From JBGSUZ01 sp043770095 (GTDB lineage: Bacteria > Bacillota > Clostridia > Peptostreptococcales > Acidaminobacteraceae), in assembly GCA_043770095.1 (NCBI GenBank), contig JAYVIR010000081.1, positions 62,001-126,000 of the forward strand: 64,000 nt of DNA. The letters run 5' to 3'. Within the stretch, counting starts at the first letter, position 1; every line of letters starts with the position of its first letter. A program made the position numbers and the translations under genes. The notes below the pieces were generated by a model. That model had not been told where the DNA came from, ran no database searches, and was given only the letters and a program-made list of their open reading frames with translations. Of this stretch, positions 43,510-51,384 are shown piece by piece.

Positions 43510-43983
43510 TTATTTTTTTGATTTCCCGTTGCCTCTTAACCCCAGAACCCAAACACCTATCAAGCCAATGCTTGCACCCGTCCCATCAATCAGCACATCC
43601 CTTACTTGCCCGCTTCTTCCTGGAATAAAGGTTTGAAAAACCTCATCACAAGCTGCAAAGCTGAACGTCATTACAAACGCTAATCCTAACGTCTTTAATA
43701 AAGGAAGGTTCTTTTCAAATCGAAGCGCATTAAACGCCACAAGACCTAAACAGAGATAATTGATTGTGTGAGCAGCTTTTCTAATGAGAAAGTGTATCCA
43801 GTCTTGATTTAGATTGTTTAAGCCAAGAGTCGTTAATAGCGCCACTATCTTTTCTAAGATTAACCCGCTCTTTGCACCCGATACCGTTCCTGGATCGCTT
43901 GAAAACTTTAGAATCATAAAGCACCAACAGACCCACAGAGCCCAAGCTGCAATTTTATTTTTAAATGGATTTAGTCGATTCAT
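43510..43983 (-). CDS. VanZ-like membrane protein
   Basis: 157 aa with four or five helices. VanZ signature blocks: FSSDPGTVSG near residue 27, IRKAAHTINYLCLGLVAF near 67, and DEVFQTFIPGRSGQVRDVLIDGTGASIG near 113-140. VanZ-like proteins are linked to low-level glycopeptide resistance and to membrane or teichoic acid biology. The start directly abuts the GNAT stop, so the two genes are coupled. Confidence 0.9.
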   Translation of the reverse strand: MNRLNPFKNKIAAWALWVCWCFMILKFSSDPGTVSGAKSGLILEKIVALLTTLGLNNLNQDWIHFLIRKAAHTINYLCLGLVAFNALRFEKNLPLLKTLGLAFVMTFSFAACDEVFQTFIPGRSGQVRDVLIDGTGASIGLIGVWVLGLRGNGKSKK

Positions 43984-44532
43984 TTATAGACTCCTTGCCA
44001 ATTGATAGATTTCCATACAATACACTCGATCGTTCGTATAACCCGATTCCTCAATTTGACCCGTTTTCTCAAACTGATATTTTTTAAGAAGTTTTACAGA
44101 AGCCTCATTGCCAACTTCCGTATAAGCCTCAATCTTGCTTAACCCCAATTCATCAAACCCATAACGAAGGACGCCGCCTAACGCTTCTGCCATATAACCA
44201 GAACCCCAAGCGGTTGGCACAAGCCCGTAGCCAAGTTCTGCCGTATTAAGCTCAAGATCAAAATTCCAAAGACTAATCGATCCAACCACACGTCCCGACA
44301 CTCGTTCTTCAATTGCCCAAATGAGCCATTTGCCTTCTTCAATGCCCTGATTCATTTTCATTAGATAAGCCATAGTTTCTTCTTGATCTACGTCTGGTTT
44401 TGTATCCGTATAGACGTGCATTAAGGGCTCTTTTCTCATTTCAAATAAAGCATCAACGTCCGTTATTTTCATTTGACGAAGCAGCAACCGATCTGTTTCT
44501 AAATTTAAAAATTCGACCCTATTTATATTCAT
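43984..44532 (-). CDS. GNAT acetyltransferase, RimJ/RimL type
   Basis: 182 aa. LETDRLLLRQMKITDVDALFEM at the N-terminus, GSISLWNFDLELNTAELGYGLVPTAWGSGYMAEAL as the acetyl-CoA site, and GLSKIEAYTEVGNEASVKLLKKYQF. It probably acetylates an amine on a ribosomal protein N-terminus or a small molecule; substrate unknown. Ribosome site AAGGAG precedes ATG 44532. First of two coupled genes with vanZ. Confidence 0.9.
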   Translation of the reverse strand: MNINRVEFLNLETDRLLLRQMKITDVDALFEMRKEPLMHVYTDTKPDVDQEETMAYLMKMNQGIEEGKWLIWAIEERVSGRVVGSISLWNFDLELNTAELGYGLVPTAWGSGYMAEALGGVLRYGFDELGLSKIEAYTEVGNEASVKLLKKYQFEKTGQIEESGYTNDRVYCMEIYQLARSL

Positions 44533-44652
44533 ATCTATTCTCCTTCTTCATCCGCACGCCGTCTAATCTCTTTACCAGTATACTTTATCAACACCCAATT
44601 TGAAAAGTTCGATTTTGCAAGCATTACAGAGGATACGCCTAAACGCAAAAAA

Positions 44653-44680
44653 ATACAGCCTCACTTAAGCAAGGCTGTAT
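44653..44680 (-). terminator. Terminator overlapping the lipoprotein stop
   Basis: Minus strand ATACAGCCT pairs with AGGCTGTAT, then seven T. The stop codon of the lipoprotein gene lies in the loop. Confidence 0.8.
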
Positions 44681-45281
44681 CCATAATTTCATAATCCGCT
44701 CGATAAATATAGAGCGATTTTCCGTCTACAATCAGACGCGTCATTTTGGGCAGATCGGTCGGAATTTCAACCGTCACATTTTTCCCTTGATAAACGCCCA
44801 CGACAACGCCCAGTTGAGATTTAATGATGATGACTTTATCATCGCCTAAAAAGTTCTTGAGGCTGTTCACGCTTCTGTCCAGTGGCACGACTGTTGATAG
44901 GCCTTTTGCGGTAATGTCTTTTAGGTAATCAAAGTCAAAATCTTTAACCGTCTTGACGCCCCGTTCTGCAAACACGGCGGTAGAACCCACATGCAGCAGT
45001 TGGTGGCCATCTATTGTAATCTCAAGCACTTCGCTTTTAAACCCATCCGAACCGCTATTGGCTTCATTCTCAAAAATGCCAATATTGACGCGGTTGCCTT
45101 GAATGGTCAGGGTGTTATTGCCGTAATCGTCATAGGAGAGAATTTTATAATCATCGCCTAGAAGAGCACCCTCAATTTTATTCGTGATATTGCTGATGGC
45201 GTTGCAAGCACTTGCCGTCACTACGGTGACAAGTACGAACCCCACTATGAGTATTTTTTTAAGCGTAAGGTGAAGGTTCAT
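44661..45281 (-). CDS. Putative lipoprotein (DUF5052-like)
   Basis: 206 aa. N-terminal signal with a membrane helix (8-24) ending VTASAC, a weak lipobox. The rest is beta-rich (LSYDDYGNNTLTIQGNRVNIGIF, VLEITIDGHQLLHVGST, IIIKSQLGVVVGVYQGKNV). The resemblance to DUF5052-type proteins is from memory and not certain. It starts 7 bp after the flavin reductase stop, so both share a transcript. Function unknown. Confidence 0.65.
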   Translation of the reverse strand: MNLHLTLKKILIVGFVLVTVVTASACNAISNITNKIEGALLGDDYKILSYDDYGNNTLTIQGNRVNIGIFENEANSGSDGFKSEVLEITIDGHQLLHVGSTAVFAERGVKTVKDFDFDYLKDITAKGLSTVVPLDRSVNSLKNFLGDDKVIIIKSQLGVVVGVYQGKNVTVEIPTDLPKMTRLIVDGKSLYIYRADYEIMDTALLK

Positions 45282-45288
45282 TGAACCA

Positions 45289-46413
45289 TTACCCCCTCTT
45301 GTCAGACTTGTTTTTCAAATTGCTCGGTCTTGTGCCGTGCGGTTTTGCATTATAAGGCTTTGCGCCCTGAGGTTTTGAACCTTGCGGTCTGTCGCTTTGC
45401 GGTCTTGCAGGTCTGTCACTTTGCGGTCTTGCGCCTTGTGGTCTGTCACCCTGTGGTCTCGCAGGTCTGTCACTTTGTGGTCTATCACTTTGAGGTCTTG
45501 AACCGCCCTGTGGTCTTGAACCTTGGGGTCTATCTCCCTGTGGTCTTGCAGGTCTGTCGCCTTGTGTTCTAGGCGTATATGAACGATCGCTTTGAGGTTT
45601 ATTTTTAGGGTTTAACGGACTTCTTTCCCACTCTTCTGGACGGATATATGGTCTTTCATACTGTTTTCCTTCTGCTTTATGTTCTTCTTTTAATCGAACT
45701 TTTTTACTCTTATCTTGATACCAATCTTTTTGATTTGTCTCCCAGTCGATTCTTGCCTGCTCTTTTTTAGCAGCCTTTTCAGCTCTGAGTTTTGTCTTTT
45801 CAGTCACACGTTGCTCGACGGCTTTTATTTTTTCTACTTTGGCAATTGTTTTCTTCTTCATAACTGAGTGTCCGAATTGTCCAAGCGCTTCGCCTATGCC
45901 ATAGTATTCGCCGTGACTGTAAACGATTGGCTTGCTCCACTCAAGGTGCAATTTTCCGTTTTTGTCGATGAGATTCTCATCCACGTGAATGGCAACCACT
46001 TCTGCCATAAACATGTCGTGGCTACCAAGTTCAATCACTTGCGTCACTTTACACTCAATGCTCACAGGAGACTCTTCAATCATCGGCGCTGCAACTTTAT
46101 CAGCTGCTACCGCTGTAAGACCAAGATGTGCAAATTTATTCACTTCTCTGCCTGATTTAACGCCGCAGTAATCCGTTGTTTTAACAAGGTCTTCAGTTGT
46201 TAAGTTAATAACAAATGACTGAGCTTCTGAAATTAATTTGTGAGAGTGTCTCTCTTTTCTCACTGAAACATACGTCATAGGCGGTGTGCTGTTGATTGTG
46301 CCTGTCCATGCAATCGTAATGATGTTGTACTTTTCGGGGCTATCTCCGCAACTGACCATAACAGCCGGTACTGGATAGACCATGGTTCCTGGTTTAAATG
46401 GTACTTTACTCAT
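45289..46413 (-). CDS. Flavin reductase-like protein with a basic RPQ-repeat tail
   Basis: 374 aa. Residues 1-175 form an FMN-binding flavin reductase/split-barrel domain (GTMVYPVPAVMVSCG, TYVSVRKERHSHKLI, FVINLTTEDL, SPVSIECKVTQVIELGSHDMFMAEVV). Residues 185-240 are a Lys/Arg/Glu-rich helical linker. Residues about 255-374 are a low-complexity tail of repeated RPQGD, RPQSD and RPARPQ units, strongly positively charged. That tail resembles RNA- or DNA-binding extensions of helicases and is atypical for this family. Upstream promoter region contains no known operator. Confidence 0.85.
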   Translation of the reverse strand: MSKVPFKPGTMVYPVPAVMVSCGDSPEKYNIITIAWTGTINSTPPMTYVSVRKERHSHKLISEAQSFVINLTTEDLVKTTDYCGVKSGREVNKFAHLGLTAVAADKVAAPMIEESPVSIECKVTQVIELGSHDMFMAEVVAIHVDENLIDKNGKLHLEWSKPIVYSHGEYYGIGEALGQFGHSVMKKKTIAKVEKIKAVEQRVTEKTKLRAEKAAKKEQARIDWETNQKDWYQDKSKKVRLKEEHKAEGKQYERPYIRPEEWERSPLNPKNKPQSDRSYTPRTQGDRPARPQGDRPQGSRPQGGSRPQSDRPQSDRPARPQGDRPQGARPQSDRPARPQSDRPQGSKPQGAKPYNAKPHGTRPSNLKNKSDKRG

Positions 46414-46522
46414 ATTGTGGCTCCTCTCGTATCTACGCTTGTAAGTTATATTCTAATTCGACGATTTATAGGTTAGTATTTACCCTTCGTTCTTATATAA
46501 TACCCTTTTTGGCGTAAAAATA

Positions 46523-46545
46523 AAAGCGGTGCATCTGCACCGCTT
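46523..46545 (-). terminator. Terminator of the oxygen-defence operon
   Basis: AAGCGGTGCA pairs with TGCACCGCTT around a two- to four-nt loop, then TTATTTTT on the minus strand. Confidence 0.8.
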
Positions 46546-46582
46546 AATATTGTCATTCTTTTTAGTTTAATTTAACTGACTT

Positions 46583-47161
46583 TTAGTAATTGGTCTCTTT
46601 AATTTCAAAGTGACTTTGAGGTCTTTTACAAACAGGACATGCGGCTGGAGCGGTTTCACCTTCGTGAACATAACCACATTCGCGGCATTTCCATCTGACT
46701 TTACCATTTTTCGTGAAGACTTCACCCTTAGATAAATTCTCCGCTAATTTAAGATAACGCTTTTCATGCTCTGCTTCTACCATTGAAATCAATCGATAAG
46801 ATGCAGCCACTTCTTTAAAACCTTCTTCTGCTGCTATTTTACCAAACTCCGGATAAATCTCCGTATATTCTTCGTTTTCACCACCAGCAGCAGCTTTTAG
46901 ATTTTCTAAAGTTGTACCTACTTTTCCAGCTGGATAGGATGCTGTTATTTCAAGCGCTTCACCAGATGGTAAATATCCAAAGAAAATTTCTGCGTGTATG
47001 CGTTCATTATCAGCGGTTTCTAAGAACAGAGCCGCAATTTGTCCATAGCCTTCTTCATTGGCTTTCTTGGCAAACATCGTATAACGACCTCTTGCCTGAG
47101 ATTCGCCTGCAAAAGATTTTAGCAAATTCTTTTCTGTTTGAGTGCCTTTCAGTTCTGACAA
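46583..47161 (-). CDS. rbr: Rubrerythrin
   Basis: 192 aa. Ferritin-like diiron domain (GTQTEKNLLKSFAGESQARGRY, ETADNERIHAEIFFG, EIYPEFGKIAAEEGF, SMVEAEHEKRYLKL) plus a C-terminal rubredoxin domain with CRECGYVHEG and CPVCKRPQSHF. Reduces hydrogen peroxide with electrons from rubredoxin in anaerobes. Last gene of the PerR-led operon; electrons can come from the two rubredoxins at its head. Confidence 0.96.
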   Translation of the reverse strand: MSELKGTQTEKNLLKSFAGESQARGRYTMFAKKANEEGYGQIAALFLETADNERIHAEIFFGYLPSGEALEITASYPAGKVGTTLENLKAAAGGENEEYTEIYPEFGKIAAEEGFKEVAASYRLISMVEAEHEKRYLKLAENLSKGEVFTKNGKVRWKCRECGYVHEGETAPAACPVCKRPQSHFEIKETNY

Positions 47162-47187
47162 TGGTAGCCCTCCTTTTATACTAAAGG

Positions 47188-47697
47188 TTATGCAATCACT
47201 GGTGGTACAAATACTCTTGTTGCAAGTTCTCTGTCCAGCATTAAAATGCCATCGCCTTTGCCGTCGATTAATCTCAACTGGCTAAGGATTTGCTCAACAT
47301 TCGCTTCTTCTTCAACTTGCTCATCCACAAACCATTTGAAGAAACTATTAGACGCATGGTCTTTTTCTTCAATAGAAACGTCTACGAGGTTATTGATTAA
47401 ATCTGTTACGTGAAGTTCATGAGTGAGAACATCTTCAAAGGCTTCTACAATGCTAGTCCACTCGTGCTTCGGCGTTTCAAACGTTGTAAGTAGGACTCTG
47501 CCGCCTCTTTCATTCACATAATCGTAAAATCTTAGCGCATGAAACTGCTCTTCTTCAAATTGAACTCTCATCCAGTTTGCAAAGCCTGGGAGTCCTTTGT
47601 TTTGGAAATAAGCCGACATGGATAAGTATAGGTAGGCAGAATAAAATTCTGCATTAATTTGTGCGTTAATAACATCTGCAAGTCTTTGTTTAATCAT
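47188..47697 (-). CDS. ftnA: Non-haem ferritin
   Basis: 169 aa. Four-helix ferritin with ferroxidase ligands in NAQINAEFYSAYLYLSM, FEEEQFHALRFYDYVNERGGRV and KDHASNSFFKWFVDEQVEEE. Stores iron and limits Fenton chemistry. Ribosome site AAAGGAGCG precedes ATG 47697. Its place among peroxide and superoxide reductases agrees with PerR control. Confidence 0.95.
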   Translation of the reverse strand: MIKQRLADVINAQINAEFYSAYLYLSMSAYFQNKGLPGFANWMRVQFEEEQFHALRFYDYVNERGGRVLLTTFETPKHEWTSIVEAFEDVLTHELHVTDLINNLVDVSIEEKDHASNSFFKWFVDEQVEEEANVEQILSQLRLIDGKGDGILMLDRELATRVFVPPVIA

Positions 47698-47747
47698 GAT
47701 AACGCTCCTTTATTTGAACCTTCGCAACTATACGCAGGTCAAAATTT

Positions 47748-48128
47748 CTATAAATTTGATTTCCAATGACCGTGAAGATTGCAATATTCTCTTGCCACAA
47801 CTTCTTTTGCCTCAGTGTGGAAGAATGCTACCGGATCATCTCCAGGGTTAAGGAAAGCGGTTAACACACCAAATTCAGTGATGAGTTCAACCCATTGAAT
47901 GTGATGTTCTGGCGTCATTGGGTGCAGCGTAGAACCTACTGTTACCTTATATCCACCATCAATTCGCTCAATAACAGGTACATGTTTTTCAGTCGCAGAA
48001 TCTGCCATTTTTTCTTCCATGAGTAGCATTGGTTGTCCGCAACAAGCGAGCGGGCCGCCACCAACATGGTAAACTTCAATAATATTGCCACACACTTCGC
48101 ATTTATAGATTTCTAATTTTTTAGGCAT
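47748..48128 (-). CDS. dfx: Desulfoferrodoxin (superoxide reductase)
   Basis: 126 aa. Two domains: an N-terminal desulforedoxin FeCys4 site (YKCEVCGNIIEV, then ACCGQPM) and the catalytic superoxide reductase centre with EKHVPVIE, GSTLHPMTPEHHIQWVEL and REYCNLHGHW. ATG 48128 was chosen on protein homology, since the frame from 48242 reads through perR. Reduces superoxide to peroxide using rubredoxin. Follows perR by 25 bp. Confidence 0.95.
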   Translation of the reverse strand: MPKKLEIYKCEVCGNIIEVYHVGGGPLACCGQPMLLMEEKMADSATEKHVPVIERIDGGYKVTVGSTLHPMTPEHHIQWVELITEFGVLTAFLNPGDDPVAFFHTEAKEVVAREYCNLHGHWKSNL

Positions 48129-48153
48129 TTGGGATTTTCCTCCAAACCGTTTT

Positions 48154-48585
48154 TTAGTGTAATGCTTCCAAGCAGCGGTCACAAATTCCCTTGAAATACA
48201 CATGCTTTTGACTGATTTGAAAACCTGCAAGTTCCCCAACAATCAATTCTTCTAATCCAAGAGAAAAATCAGTCACTCGATTGCACTTTTCACATTTAAA
48301 ATGACCGTGAACAGAGACATCCGCATCGTAGCGGGTTTCATTGTCTTCAATCGTAATCAATAGCGCAATGTTACTTTCTACAAAGAGATTGAGCGTATTG
48401 TAAACTGTCGTTTTTGAGAGCGTTGGTATTTCAATTACCAAGTTCTTATAAATGGTGTCTACTGTAGGATGTTCTTTTGTGTTCATTAAAAACTCAAATA
48501 TTTTGATCCGTTGGTAAGAGGGCTTAATGCTATTACCTCTTAGGTATTCACCAATATTGTCTATCTTTTGTTCAACTTGATCCAT
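48154..48585 (-). CDS. perR: Fur-family regulator, PerR-like
   Basis: 143 aa. N-terminal winged helix (RIKIFEFLMNTKEHPTVDTIYKNL, TLSKTTVYNTLNLFVES) and a C-terminal dimer domain with HGHFKCEKCN and ICDRCLEAL structural zinc cysteines. A peroxide-sensing PerR is favoured over Fur because every neighbour deals with oxygen species. It lies third in the operon, so autoregulation via the box at 49080-49094 is likely. Confidence 0.9.
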   Translation of the reverse strand: MDQVEQKIDNIGEYLRGNSIKPSYQRIKIFEFLMNTKEHPTVDTIYKNLVIEIPTLSKTTVYNTLNLFVESNIALLITIEDNETRYDADVSVHGHFKCEKCNRVTDFSLGLEELIVGELAGFQISQKHVYFKGICDRCLEALH

Positions 48586-48617
48586 TTTACCCCGATACCC
48601 CTTCCAAAATATTGTTA

Positions 48618-48782
48618 CTAGTCTTCAATCACTTCAAACATATCTTTGCCTACGCCGCAAATTGGGCAAACCCAATCTTCTGGAATATCTTCAAACGCTG
48701 TACCCGGTGCAATATCGCTATCTGGATCACCAATTTTTGGATCATATTCCCAATCACAAGCTGTACATATATATCTTTTCAT
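48618..48782 (-). CDS. rub: Rubredoxin 1
   Basis: 54 aa. FeCys4 site CTACDWEYD and CPICGVGKD, with the conserved GDPDSDIAPGTAFEDIP. Ribosome site GGGAG lies upstream (CTAGGGAG). Electron carrier for the rubrerythrin and desulfoferrodoxin downstream. Very similar to rubredoxin 2; the two are a recent tandem duplicate. Confidence 0.95.
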   Translation of the reverse strand: MKRYICTACDWEYDPKIGDPDSDIAPGTAFEDIPEDWVCPICGVGKDMFEVIED

Positions 48783-48818
48783 ATTATTTTCTCCCTAGTT
48801 TACAAGTTAGATTACGAG

Positions 48819-48980
48819 TTAGTCTACAAGTTCAAACATGTCTTTGCCTACGCCGCATAAAGGACAAACCCAATCTTCAGGGATGTCTTCAAACGCTGTG
48901 CCCGGTGCAATACCACTATCTGGATCGCCTATCTCTGGATCATATTCCCAATTACATGCCGTACAAACCCATTTTTTCAT
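48819..48980 (-). CDS. rub: Rubredoxin 2
   Basis: 53 aa. FeCys4 site CTACNWEYD and CPLCGVGKD; body GDPDSGIAPGTAFEDIP. First gene of the oxygen-defence operon, behind a PerR-box promoter. GAGGAGG lies 8 nt before ATG 48980. Differs from rubredoxin 1 at only about nine of 53 positions. Confidence 0.95.
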   Translation of the reverse strand: MKKWVCTACNWEYDPEIGDPDSGIAPGTAFEDIPEDWVCPLCGVGKDMFELVD

Positions 48981-49035
48981 TTTAAAAACCTCCTCATAAT
49001 TTTATGTAGTTACTGCCTACAGTTAAACATAAATT

Positions 49036-49050
49036 CAACTTATATAGTTG
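49036..49050. promoter_or_regulatory. 15-bp palindrome in the rubredoxin operon leader
   Basis: CAACTTATATAGTTG matches sequences at 4683-4697 (reverse strand, 13 of 15) and 4756-4770 (12 of 15) upstream of ispE. It would lie at about +45 of the operon transcript. A common regulator of both operons is possible; it is not the PerR box. Confidence 0.4.
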
Positions 49051-49079
49051 GCATTTACATTCTTATACTATCTCTAAAT

Positions 49080-49127
49080 GTGTAATGATTACAATTCTAA
49101 AATAGCACAAGCACAATTAACTGTCAA
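49080..49127 (-). promoter_or_regulatory. Promoter with PerR box for the oxygen-defence operon
   Basis: TTGACA (49122-49127), 17-bp spacer ending in TGC, TATTTT (49099-49104). Four bp beyond the -10 lies a 15-bp near-palindrome TTGTAATCATTACAC (49080-49094) that fits the PerR/Fur box TTATAATnATTATAA at 11 of 14 positions. It overlaps the start of transcription, as in Bacillus PerR promoters, so derepression by peroxide would switch on all six genes. Confidence 0.7.
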
Positions 49128-49195
49128 CACTCTTTTTATACCACTTTTTGATTCTTAATAACCAAAAACCAAAATTGTAACCTGTTAAAATAAAA

Positions 49196-49215
49196 AAAGC
49201 GGCCGAGGCCGCTTT
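49196..49215 (-). terminator. Terminator at the lplA-lipA stop
   Basis: AAAGCGGCC and GGCCGCTTT flank two bases and continue into T on the minus strand. Confidence 0.85.
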
Positions 49216-51153
49216 CTAAAAATTCATTTCTTCAGCATGATAAGAACTGCGCACTAGTGGCGCAGACGCCACAGATTTGAACCCCAAAGACAACGCCAAC
49301 ACTTTTAACGCCTCAAATTTATCTGGGTGCACATACTCAACAACGCCAATATGCGACTCTGAAGGTTGGAGGTACTGCCCTAATGTTAAAATATCGCAAT
49401 TCACCAATCTGAGAGCCTTAAGCGCTGCTTCTATTTGTTCATCCGTCTCTCCTAGACCCAGCATAATGCCTGACTTGGTTTTCAAAAGCGGTTTTTTTGC
49501 TTTTGCATAAGCCAGTACCGATAAAGAACGCTCAAAATTAGCCATTGGTCTGACGGTTGCATAAAGCTCAGGCACCGTCTCCACATTGTGGTTTAGAAGG
49601 TCTGGCTCGGATTCGAGGACAATGTCCAGTAAATCTTCGCGACCCTGAAGGTCTGGGATTAGAAGCTCAATCACCACATTTGGCGTCCGCTTTCGAATGG
49701 CGTTTACCACTGCCGCAAAATGCCCTGCCCCTTGATCGGCAAGATCATCTCTGGTCACGGACGTGATCACTGCGTGTTTTAAGCCCAAGCGTTCAACCGC
49801 TTCAGCCACTTTTTCTGGTTCTGCCAAATCTACCGCATCCGGCATTTCACGTGTCACATTGCAAAACGTGCAATTTCTGGTACAATTTCGACCCAAAATC
49901 ATAAATGTGGCCGTGCCTTTGTTGAAGCATTCCATACGATTGGGACAATTCGCCTCTTGGCAGACTGTATTTAAAGAAAGCTCTGAAAGTAGCACCTTAA
50001 CCTTCTGCGTTTCTTTTCCACCTTGAAGTTTCACCTTTAGCCACTCTGGTTTAGCCGTTTTATGCGGCGTTTTTCTAGCATTTTCATTTTTAAGATCCAT
50101 TAATCCCGACATCAATTCCTCCAAACTTAACTGAGACACATAAGTGCTGAGTTCAATGCCTGAAAGTCTCTCCCGAAGCGCCGCTTCCTCAAATCTCACG
50201 CCAATAAGCGCCTGACACAATTCGTCCACCGGTTTTTCTCCAAAGAAATCTCCCTCAATGGTCAATTCACGAATCAAGCCACTTTTCACCTGGGCATGAA
50301 ACTCAAAAGTACCCGCATTAAAACGCACTTCATTGTTAAACAAATAACTTGGACTTTTCCCATAATTCCACTCATAAGACTCAAATTTTTCTTTTTGAAT
50401 GCGTTTAATTTCGATGAGGTCTTCTTTAGTTAACTGATAAACGTTTTCAATCCCATGCACTTTCATGATGTGCTCACGCAAATATTCTCTGAAGGCCAGC
50501 ACGTCCATTTTCTCAGTCATATGCTCGGAAATGTTGGTCACCCTTGCCGCAACCGATTTAATGCTTTTGTCTTTGAATTTTAACGACTTGGATTTTAACG
50601 CACCCGCCAACGCCTTCAAATTCCCGTCATAAAGCAAAGTGCCGTGATGAAGAAGTTTATTGCCTTCATGGTACTGAGCGTTTCCAGAAACTTTTAATCC
50701 ATCTATTTCAATGTCGTTGCGACCGCTAAACGTGGCTGGAATGCCTAAAGACTGAAGCGCTGAAATGACTGGGCTTGCGAATTTTTCAAAGCCATTTAGT
50801 GCGACTTTGTTCTGATCCATCGGGTCAGAATTTAACGGACTCTTTTCATTTAACAGGCTCTTCACGTTTGATCCACCCTTCTTTTGGGTAATAAATGTAA
50901 AGTTAATGTTGCCTAAATCGCAAAAAACCGTGCCCCCACCCGAAAGCCTGCGCACAATGTCGATGTTCTTTTCTTTGACAAAATCTAAGTGAATTTCTGA
51001 CAGCGTATTCTGGTTGCGACCAATCAAGATGCTCGGTCGGTTGCGCCAAAGGATAAACGCCTCTTCGTCCATAGTTTTCATTACATAGGCTTCAAGTGCG
51101 TGGTTGAAAAAGGGGTCTGTGCTGTCGTTTAAAATGTAGATCAAGGCAATCAC
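49216..51153 (-). CDS. LplA-LipA fusion: lipoate ligase plus lipoyl synthase
   Basis: 645 aa. Residues 1-335 match lipoate-protein ligase A: RRLSGGGTVFCDLGNINF near 67, GLKVSGNAQYHEG with the catalytic Lys near 156 and HHGTLLYDGNL. Residues about 355-645 match lipoyl synthase (radical SAM): auxiliary cluster ligands CQEANCPNRMEC, radical SAM CTRNCTFC, and RSSYHAEE with the conserved Ser. The two enzymes normally are separate: one attaches lipoate, the other inserts sulfur into octanoyl groups. It could lipoylate GcvH encoded across the divergent riboswitch region. No frameshift at the junction, so it is a true fusion unless the assembly merged two genes. Confidence 0.88.
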   Translation of the reverse strand: MIALIYILNDSTDPFFNHALEAYVMKTMDEEAFILWRNRPSILIGRNQNTLSEIHLDFVKEKNIDIVRRLSGGGTVFCDLGNINFTFITQKKGGSNVKSLLNEKSPLNSDPMDQNKVALNGFEKFASPVISALQSLGIPATFSGRNDIEIDGLKVSGNAQYHEGNKLLHHGTLLYDGNLKALAGALKSKSLKFKDKSIKSVAARVTNISEHMTEKMDVLAFREYLREHIMKVHGIENVYQLTKEDLIEIKRIQKEKFESYEWNYGKSPSYLFNNEVRFNAGTFEFHAQVKSGLIRELTIEGDFFGEKPVDELCQALIGVRFEEAALRERLSGIELSTYVSQLSLEELMSGLMDLKNENARKTPHKTAKPEWLKVKLQGGKETQKVKVLLSELSLNTVCQEANCPNRMECFNKGTATFMILGRNCTRNCTFCNVTREMPDAVDLAEPEKVAEAVERLGLKHAVITSVTRDDLADQGAGHFAAVVNAIRKRTPNVVIELLIPDLQGREDLLDIVLESEPDLLNHNVETVPELYATVRPMANFERSLSVLAYAKAKKPLLKTKSGIMLGLGETDEQIEAALKALRLVNCDILTLGQYLQPSESHIGVVEYVHPDKFEALKVLALSLGFKSVASAPLVRSSYHAEEMNF

Positions 51154-51182
51154 TCCTCATATATAGTTAATGCTATTCGTTT

Positions 51183-51225
51183 TATATTTACTTTTATATT
51201 ATATTTACTTTTATATTATATTTAC
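51183..51225. repeat. 17-bp tandem repeat
   Basis: TATATTTACTTTTATAT is repeated twice plus a partial TATATTTAC, period 17. It is AT-rich and lies between the lplA-lipA start and the riboswitch promoter. Likely affects spacing or bending; length may vary among strains. Confidence 0.6.
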
Positions 51226-51327
51226 TAATACTAAAATAAATCAAGTATTATTACAATAATAAAATTTTATATTGCGCTCTAGCAAATCAAACTTTCTAAT
51301 CACAATCAAAATATTATCATATGAATG

Positions 51328-51357
51328 TTGACTTTTAGGTATTTGCAGTGGTAATAT
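51328..51357 (+). promoter_or_regulatory. Promoter of the gcv operon
   Basis: TTGACT (51328-51333), 18-bp spacer ending in TGG, TAATAT (51352-51357). It lies directly before the glycine riboswitch. Confidence 0.55.
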
Positions 51358-51384
51358 GTCTGTGATAATGAATATGACCAGATG

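Noticed and set aside
47748..48242. Longer desulfoferrodoxin start at 48242
   Set aside because: That extension runs inside perR in another frame and is not conserved; ATG 48128 gives the usual N-terminus.
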